A DNA stretch of 64,000 nucleotides from Robinsoniella peoriensis (GTDB taxonomy: Bacteria; Bacillota; Clostridia; Lachnospirales; Lachnospiraceae): NCBI RefSeq assembly GCF_042680125.1, contig NZ_JBHTNY010000002.1; one strand, 5' to 3'. The notes beneath the pieces are model-generated. The model did not search any database, was not told the origin of the DNA, and saw only the letters and a list, made by a program, of their open reading frames with translations. Position numbers and translations under genes: made by a program. This document shows positions 58,942 to 64,000 of this stretch, one piece after another; the stretch's first letter is position 1; every line of letters begins with the position of its first letter.

Positions 58942-60609
58942 TTATACTTCCATAATGATTGGCAGTATCATAGGCGATCTTTTAATTTTCTTCCACAGAA
59001 AATCTCCAAGATCATCCCGGAGTGCGGATTTAATTTTACCCCAATCCGTTATTTTCTTCTTATTACAGCGTTCCAGCGTATCAGCGGCAAGGCTGCGCAG
59101 CTGGGACATTAATTCCTCGGATTCCCGGACATAAACAAATCCTCTGGAGATAATATCCGGTCCAGCCAGAACCTGGTTTGTATCTTTCTCCAGGGTAACG
59201 GTAACAACCATGATACCATTTTCAGACAGGCTCTGTCTGTCATGCATGACGATATTCCCCACATCACCGATGCCTAGTCCATCTACCATGACGCCTCTTG
59301 CAGGAACTTGTCCGATAACACTGGCTTTATCTTCGGAAAGTGCCAGTACATTGCCGGATTCAATCAGAAATGTATTTTCTTTTGGGATACCAAGTGACTG
59401 TGCCAGGTTTGCCTGAGCAGCACGGAAACGGTATTCTCCATGCATTGGCACAGCATATTTTGGATGAACCAGGGAATAGATCAGTTTGATCTCTTCCTGG
59501 CATGCATGTCCGGATACATGGGTATCCTGGAAAATAACATTGGCGCCCTTCATGGATAATTCATTTATAATTTTGGAAACGGCTTTTTCGTTTCCGGGAA
59601 TTGGCGTTGAGCTTAATATAATAGCATCCCCCGGTTTTACGGAGACTTTTTTATGGGTGGAATCAGCCATACGGGACAAAGCTGCCATGGATTCTCCCTG
59701 ACTTCCGGTTGTGATTAAAACCAGTTTTTCGTCGGGATAATTCTTCATAAGATCAATATCGATCAGGGTGTTCTTAGGTATTTTAACATAGCCCAGATCC
59801 GATGCAATCCGAATTACATTCAGCATACTGCGCCCCTGCAGAATAACTTTACGTCCAAACTTATATGCAGTGTTAATAATCTGCTGTACCCTGTCTATAT
59901 TAGAAGCAAAGGTGGCAACAAATATCCGGTGTGATTTGTTTTCTTCAAACAGTGTGTCGAATGTCTTTGCAACCTTGATCTCTGATGGAGTAAAGCCGGG
60001 ACGCAAAGCGTTGGTACTGTCACACATAAGAGCAAGTACACCTTTTTTACCAAGTGCGCCCAGACGCTGCAAGTCGATTGCATCACCGAACAGCGGTGTA
60101 TAGTCGATCTTAAAGTCACCGGTATGCACGATAATACCAGCGGGTGAATAGATTGCCAGTGCGCTGGCATCCGCAATACTGTGATTGGTTTTGATAAATT
60201 CAATACGGAAGGAGCCCAGGGTAATGATACCGCCATGCTTCACTACTTTACGGCGGGTATTTTTCATCAGATGGGCTTCTTCTAATTTATGCTCGATTAA
60301 TCCCATAGTCAGCTGGGTTGCATAGATCGGAATATTGATCTGGGGCAGGATGTATGGCAGAGCCCCGATATGGTCTTCGTGGCCATGGGTAATGACAAAT
60401 CCTTTAACCCTATCCTTATTCTCGATTAAATAAGTGACATCCGGAATAACTTTATCGATTCCAAGCATATCTTCGTCCGGAAATGAAATCCCGCAGTCTA
60501 CGACGATAATACTGTCTTCGTATTCAAATGCGGTAATATTCATACCTATTTTATCAAAGCCTCCCAACGGGATTATTTTCACGCTGCCTATATTTGTGTT
60601 CTTTTTCAA
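58942..60609 (-). CDS. rnj: Ribonuclease J (TTG start)
   Basis: A 555-residue metallo-beta-lactamase/beta-CASP nuclease with both endo- and 5'-3' exonuclease activity on RNA. Zinc-binding HGHEDHIGALP at about residue 75, NHSIADA, VHTGDFKID, the beta-CASP core (SDSTNA-like CDSTNALRPGFTPSE), HVSGHACQEE and PMHGEYRF are all in place, with a C-terminal domain. AGGAGGTTTCA is followed by TTG at 60609, giving MKKNTNIGSVKIIPLGGFDK; no ATG fits. Single gene with its own terminator. The window also encodes an RNase E/G family enzyme. Confidence 0.97.
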   Translation of the reverse strand: MKKNTNIGSVKIIPLGGFDKIGMNITAFEYEDSIIVVDCGISFPDEDMLGIDKVIPDVTYLIENKDRVKGFVITHGHEDHIGALPYILPQINIPIYATQLTMGLIEHKLEEAHLMKNTRRKVVKHGGIITLGSFRIEFIKTNHSIADASALAIYSPAGIIVHTGDFKIDYTPLFGDAIDLQRLGALGKKGVLALMCDSTNALRPGFTPSEIKVAKTFDTLFEENKSHRIFVATFASNIDRVQQIINTAYKFGRKVILQGRSMLNVIRIASDLGYVKIPKNTLIDIDLMKNYPDEKLVLITTGSQGESMAALSRMADSTHKKVSVKPGDAIILSSTPIPGNEKAVSKIINELSMKGANVIFQDTHVSGHACQEEIKLIYSLVHPKYAVPMHGEYRFRAAQANLAQSLGIPKENTFLIESGNVLALSEDKASVIGQVPARGVMVDGLGIGDVGNIVMHDRQSLSENGIMVVTVTLEKDTNQVLAGPDIISRGFVYVRESEELMSQLRSLAADTLERCNKKKITDWGKIKSALRDDLGDFLWKKIKRSPMILPIIMEV

Positions 60610-60643
60610 TTGAAACCTCCTAGTGTTTTTCTGTTAATATTGT

Positions 60644-60925
60644 TTACAACCATTTGTTTAGAATATTCATAATTTGCGGTATGTCAGGCGGGTTTGCCAG
60701 CTGATCATTCATACCGGATTGTAATGCCATGTCTATGTCTTCTGCAAAAGTATTTGCACTCATGGCGATGATGGGTATCGTTTTTAGTATCGTTTCTGCA
60801 TCTATGTGTGTCAATGCGGTATTTATTGCCGTAACTCGTAAAGATATGATCTATAAATTCAGGTTTCATTCCGATTCCATTGTCTTCAAAAATAAATTCA
60901 CTACATCCGTCAGATCTTTTAATGC
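60644..60925 (-). pseudogene. Decayed hybrid histidine kinase / receiver remnant
   Basis: Reading the minus strand, one frame gives EFIFEDNGIGMKPEFIDHIF, the G1-box region of a histidine-kinase ATPase domain. A second frame continues with AETILKTIPIIAMSANTFAE and GMNDQLANPPDIPQIMNILN, then KWL and a stop, the C-terminal end of a receiver domain. The rest of the kinase is missing and the frames are broken, so this is the scar of a hybrid sensor kinase gene. The receiver motif reads LANPPD where LAKP is expected, so the Lys is lost. Confidence 0.8.
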
Positions 60926-60960
60926 ATCTATAACATATATTGTGTCCGGATTTTCTAAAA

Positions 60961-61011
60961 TATAAAACAAAGCCCGAAGTTTACGTAATATTGTTATGTA
61001 AACTTCGGGCT
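60961..61011 (-). terminator. Terminator after dtd
   Basis: AGCCCGAAGTTTAC pairs perfectly with GTAAACTTCGGGCT around a 13-nt loop; on the minus strand TTGTTTTATATTTT follows. It ends the aroB-lspA-rluD-like-dtd gene string. Confidence 0.88.
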
Positions 61012-61028
61012 ATCCTACAGCTTTGAAG

Positions 61029-61466
61029 TCAGGATTCTAAGATGATCGTAAAAGGTCCATCATTACATAACTCTACTTTCATGTCGGCACCAAAACTGCC
61101 TCTCTGGACATTTGGCACCTGCTTTTTACATTCTGCAATAATGTATTCATACAACTCTTCTGCCATCTTTGGTTCACCGGCTTCTATGAAACTTGGGCGG
61201 TTGCCCTTCTTACAGTTTGCGTAAAGCGTGAATTGGGAAATCAGCAGCAGGCTGCCATCCACATCCTTTAAGGACAGATTGGTCTTACCATTTTCATCTT
61301 CAAAGATGCGAAGCCCGGTCATTTTCTTTACCAGGGAATCCGCTGTTTCACGGTTATCTGTCTGGCTGATGCCAATCAGTACCAGAAACCCTTTTTCGAT
61401 AGTGCCAATAACTTCGGAATCAACTCTAACGCTGGCATGTGTTACTCTTTGAATTACTAATTTCAT
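61029..61466 (-). CDS. dtd: D-aminoacyl-tRNA deacylase
   Basis: A 145-residue Dtd, which removes D-amino acids (and Gly) wrongly loaded on tRNA. It starts MKLVIQRVTHASVRVD and has the active-site motifs LLLISQFTLYANCKKGNRPS and the Gly-cisPro-like NDGPFTIILES at the end. Length is normal. It is transcribed with the upstream cytidylate-kinase-like gene, 22 bases away. Confidence 0.97.
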   Translation of the reverse strand: MKLVIQRVTHASVRVDSEVIGTIEKGFLVLIGISQTDNRETADSLVKKMTGLRIFEDENGKTNLSLKDVDGSLLLISQFTLYANCKKGNRPSFIEAGEPKMAEELYEYIIAECKKQVPNVQRGSFGADMKVELCNDGPFTIILES

Positions 61467-61488
61467 CTTCCGTGCTGCCCTTTCTGAC

Positions 61489-62118
61489 TTATGATCTGCT
61501 TTCTTTGATCTTAATAAAACTTAACAGTTCTTCAACGGTGCCGTCAACGCCAAGAAAACCACTGTCTACACAAAGATGATATCCGGTTGCTTCCCCCCAC
61601 TTTTTACTGGAAAAGTAATTGTAATAGCTGGCACGTTTTTTATCTGTTTTAATAATCAGATCTTTTGCTTTTGCATTCGTCAGGTCATATTTAGCGGCAA
61701 TTCTGTTAATTTTATTTTCCATACTTGCATGGATAAAGACATTGATACAATCCGGAAAATCCGCTAACGCATAGTCTGCACAACGGCCGACGATTACGCA
61801 TGGACCTTCTTTTGCGATATCTTTAATAGCATTGAACTGAGCCAAAAATACTTTGTGATTAATTGGCATATCTGAGAATGCTGCTGATGAATATCCCATG
61901 GAATATGTATCCATAACCAGTGAATATAAGAAACTGTTTGTCGGTTTCTCATCATGATTTTCAAATAATTCCTGACAGATGCCGCTGTCTTTTGCTGCTC
62001 TGTCGAGAAGTTCCTTATCATAGCACTTGATGCCTAAGGAGTCTGCCAGCTTCATACCAATTTCTTTACCGCCACTACCAAATTCTCTTCCGATTGTTAT
62101 AATTGATTTACAAGCCAT
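61489..62118 (-). CDS. Cytidylate kinase-like family protein
   Basis: A 209-residue P-loop kinase-like protein: ITIGREFGSGGKEIGMKLAD (modified Walker A), LGIKCYDKELLDRAAKDSGI, CVIVGRCADYALADFP, INVFIHASMENKINRIA, and KKRASYYNYFSSKKWGEATG. This is the cytidylate_kin-like family found in Clostridia beside true CMP kinases; a nucleotide monophosphate substrate is likely but not shown. The ATG at 62118 follows AAAGGA by 11 bases; an in-frame GTG at 62127 is less likely. Confidence 0.88.
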   Translation of the reverse strand: MACKSIITIGREFGSGGKEIGMKLADSLGIKCYDKELLDRAAKDSGICQELFENHDEKPTNSFLYSLVMDTYSMGYSSAAFSDMPINHKVFLAQFNAIKDIAKEGPCVIVGRCADYALADFPDCINVFIHASMENKINRIAAKYDLTNAKAKDLIIKTDKKRASYYNYFSSKKWGEATGYHLCVDSGFLGVDGTVEELLSFIKIKESRS

Positions 62119-62201
62119 ACAAAACACATCCTTTCTACCTTTGCTTTATGTTACTATTATAAAACAATTTTGGTACAATGTATACTAATTTCACTTAATT
62201 A

Positions 62202-63110
62202 TTATAATTTATTCAGTAAATTTATAAAATACTCTGGCAGAGGTGCCGTAAATTCCATATAGCATCTTTTTCTGGGATGTATAAATCCAAGGAGCATAGC
62301 ATGCAGTGTCTGCCCCTGCAGGTGATAAGGACACTTTATGGGACCGTAGACATCATCCCCTAAAATGGGATGTCCGATACTTTTCATATGGACACGTATC
62401 TGATGGGTACGACCGGTTTCCAACTGGCATTCAATATACGTGAAATTGGAAAAACGCTGGCAGACATGGTAATGAGTGACCGCAGGTTTTCCATTTTTAT
62501 AGTTTACTGCCATCTTCTTTCGGTCTGTTTGATGTCTGCCGATGGGGGCGTCCACAATACCGTCATCTTCTTTCAGGACGCCGTGGACGATAGCCCGGTA
62601 TTTTCTCTGAATAGTATGTTCCTTTAACTGTTCCGCAATATGATTGTGTGTAAAATCATTTTTGCATACCAGCAAAGAGCCGGTGGTATTCATATCTATC
62701 CGGTGAACGATTCCGGGGCGCATAACGCCGTTGATACCGGATAATTCTTCACGGCAGTGGAACATAAGGGCATTAACCAGGGTTTGGCTGAAATGACCGG
62801 CACTGGGATGTACGACCATGCCTTTTGGTTTATTTACCACAATAAGGTCTTCATCTTCATATAAAATATCCAGTGGAATGTCTTCCGGCTGGATATTTAC
62901 TTCTTCCGGTTCTGGTACGGTAACGCTTATCACATCACCGGAAGCCACCTTATAATTTGCCTTAACGGTTTTATCATTTACCTTCACATCTTCTGACTTG
63001 AGCAGTTTTTGAAGATAAGATCTGGACATCTCGCCCATATTATCCGACAGATATTTATCAATCCGCAGACTGTTATCTTCTGCGGATACGGTAAAATGTA
63101 TGGTTTCCAT
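62202..63110 (-). CDS. RluA/RluD-family pseudouridine synthase
   Basis: A 302-residue rRNA-modifying enzyme with an N-terminal S4 RNA-binding domain (RIDKYLSDNMGEMSRSYLQK) and a catalytic domain with GIVHRIDMNTTGSLLVCKND, where Asp is the catalytic residue, and LETGRTHQIRVHMKSIGHPI. In Firmicutes the gene follows lspA, as here (lspA stop directly adjoins the start). GAGGAG precedes the ATG. The RluD-like target (23S rRNA helix 69) is likely but not proven. Confidence 0.95.
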   Translation of the reverse strand: METIHFTVSAEDNSLRIDKYLSDNMGEMSRSYLQKLLKSEDVKVNDKTVKANYKVASGDVISVTVPEPEEVNIQPEDIPLDILYEDEDLIVVNKPKGMVVHPSAGHFSQTLVNALMFHCREELSGINGVMRPGIVHRIDMNTTGSLLVCKNDFTHNHIAEQLKEHTIQRKYRAIVHGVLKEDDGIVDAPIGRHQTDRKKMAVNYKNGKPAVTHYHVCQRFSNFTYIECQLETGRTHQIRVHMKSIGHPILGDDVYGPIKCPYHLQGQTLHAMLLGFIHPRKRCYMEFTAPLPEYFINLLNKL

Positions 63111-63647
63111 CTAGTTCTCCTCTTTTGATGCAGTTTTATGCCTGAGGGACAGACAGGCGAAGTCCTCTTCCTTGTAGTAGAAAAAGATTAGGATAATCAG
63201 TAAGATCAGGGAGACAACCACATAGCAGTCAGCTACATTAAAGATCGGGAAGTCGATGAGTGAAAAGTAGAAGAAGTCAACTACAAATCCATTTACAACG
63301 CGATCAATCATATTCCCAACCGCACCTGCGCCAAGGAGAACACAGGTAATGCGAAGCCAAAGATAATGCTTTGTAACCGGGAATTTCTGATAGCAGTAGC
63401 CGATAAAAGCTAAAATAATCACTGCCATAATTAGAAACAGCCATCGCTGGTTCTGAAACATACCAAAAGCTGCACCGCGGTTCTCCAGGTATTGCAGTTC
63501 AAAGACACCCGGGATCAGCACAAATGGCTCCTGCCCTGCCAGATTGGATACAGCCAGATGCTTTGTGAACTGATCCAGTCCTAGTAATAAAGCGAAAGCA
63601 ATAATGCCCATTACCCAGCATATTAATTTTTTGTTATTTTTATTCAT
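63111..63647 (-). CDS. lspA: Lipoprotein signal peptidase (signal peptidase II)
   Basis: A 178-residue membrane aspartyl protease with four helices that cuts lipoprotein signal peptides before the lipidated Cys. Catalytic Asp residues are in GAVGNMIDRVVNGFVVDFFY and IFNVADCYVVV. The lipoproteins at 15208, 31559 and 40128 would be clients. The ATG at 63647 is 6 bases after GAGG; the ATG at 63653 directly abuts that site. It overlaps the aroB end by 8 bases. Confidence 0.96.
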   Translation of the reverse strand: MNKNNKKLICWVMGIIAFALLLGLDQFTKHLAVSNLAGQEPFVLIPGVFELQYLENRGAAFGMFQNQRWLFLIMAVIILAFIGYCYQKFPVTKHYLWLRITCVLLGAGAVGNMIDRVVNGFVVDFFYFSLIDFPIFNVADCYVVVSLILLIILIFFYYKEEDFACLSLRHKTASKEEN

Positions 63648-64000
63648 TTTCATCCTCTATTTCCGCATTTAAAAAGTCGACAGCAGCAAGTATTTCCTCA
63701 TCCGTTACCGTTTTGTCAATGTAAGCACGGCCGATTCCTTTTAGTAAGATAAATTTGATTTGCCCGGCTTCCATCTTTTTATCCAGTTTGGTAGCATCCA
63801 GGATGTCTTTAGAATCCAGCCCTGAAAAAGATACAGGAAGATCAAATCCCACATTCATATCCCGGATTTCAAAGAACTCTTCGGTACTGAGCAGTTCCCG
63901 TTTCCAGGAAATGTGAGCTGCGGCAACATATCCCAGAGCGACGCACTGTCCATGGAGTAATTCGAAATTTTTCAGTTTTTCAATGGCATGGCCGATGGTA
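63640..64000 (-). CDS. aroB: 3-dehydroquinate synthase, C-terminal part (gene continues beyond window)
   Basis: The minus-strand frame is open from the window edge to a stop at 63640. It reads TIGHAIEKLKNFELLHGQCV and ALGYVAAAHIS, the AroB metal-binding His region and following helix, then FSGLDSKDILDATKLDKKME and IKFILLKGIGRAYIDKTV, the typical end of AroB. The enzyme makes 3-dehydroquinate in the shikimate pathway. About 120 residues of some 350 are visible; it lies upstream of lspA on the same strand. Confidence 0.93.
   Translation of the reverse strand, partial: TIGHAIEKLKNFELLHGQCVALGYVAAAHISWKRELLSTEEFFEIRDMNVGFDLPVSFSGLDSKDILDATKLDKKMEAGQIKFILLKGIGRAYIDKTVTDEEILAAVDFLNAEIEDENE

Noticed and set aside
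60729..60965. 78-codon plus-strand frame
   Set aside because: It is antisense to the kinase/receiver remnant, whose minus-strand translation has clear domain motifs.

Overview
The window is a chromosomal piece of a low-to-moderate GC Gram-positive anaerobe, most likely a gut member of the Lachnospiraceae (Clostridia; the Blautia / Mediterraneibacter / [Ruminococcus] torques neighbourhood). The reasons are the gene order RNase E/G - L21 - Prp - L27 - Obg - YhbY - NadD - YqeK - RsfS, an N-terminally extended L27, strong AGGAGG-type ribosome sites, Gram-positive LexA boxes, lipobox proteins, and a locus for eating mucin O-glycans. No tRNA, rRNA, CRISPR array, prophage or transposase was seen. 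The species assignment is inference.

Layout. 1-7382: housekeeping genes for translation, ribosome assembly and NAD synthesis, including a candidate L21 leader. 7383-13467: an OmpR-type two-component system divergent from a MacB-like ABC exporter with a membrane-anchored CARDB-like partner. 13495-13952: a large nested-hairpin intergenic element, with a shorter relative at 58719-58860. 13977-20945: AraC regulator, sugar ABC importer, a small two-helix membrane protein and a GH112 galacto-N-biose/lacto-N-biose phosphorylase. 21019-21560: QueT with a preQ1-I riboswitch. 21756-31324: a secreted DUF1002 protein, a secreted SGNH hydrolase and a 2276-residue GH101 endo-alpha-N-acetylgalactosaminidase. 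31559-41180: an MglBAC-type galactose importer, a second small membrane protein, a YesN/YesM two-component system and two sugar-binding proteins that probably act as its sensors. 41332-42557: LexA divergent from a YneA-like LysM protein. 42734-48627: regulators, membrane proteins of unknown role, a frameshifted DUF421 gene and an alpha/beta hydrolase. 48793-53767: MarR and PocR/AraC regulators, DhaK-DhaL kinase and glycerol dehydrogenase. 53768-58714: a short UvrC-like nuclease, an XRE regulator, a possible nuclease-like protein of unknown family, DUF2461 and a ferredoxin-type protein. 58942-64000 (minus strand): RNase J, a dead hybrid-kinase remnant, Dtd, a cytidylate-kinase-like protein, an RluD-type synthase, LspA and the end of AroB.

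How it fits together. GH101 outside the cell should release galactosyl-beta-1,3-GalNAc (galacto-N-biose) from mucin; the importer at 15208-18555 should bring it in; GH112 should split it with phosphate into Gal-1-P and GalNAc. The Mgl system would take up free galactose, sensed by the YesMN system. Recurrent GCAATAT-type sequences occur in both the importer promoter and the GH101 promoter and may be sites for the AraC regulator. In the glycerol region, similar sequences upstream of the glycerol dehydrogenase and of the alpha/beta hydrolase suggest one PocR regulon in which a (mono)acylglycerol lipase could feed glycerol to GldA and DhaKL.

The most unusual items are the giant hairpin repeat family, a 20-21-bp-phased repeat array upstream of the DUF2975/XRE operon, a 34-bp triplicated repeat in the 3' region of the dha operon, a perfect 15-bp palindrome overlapping the promoter of the ferredoxin-type gene, and the two tiny membrane proteins embedded in the sugar-import operons.
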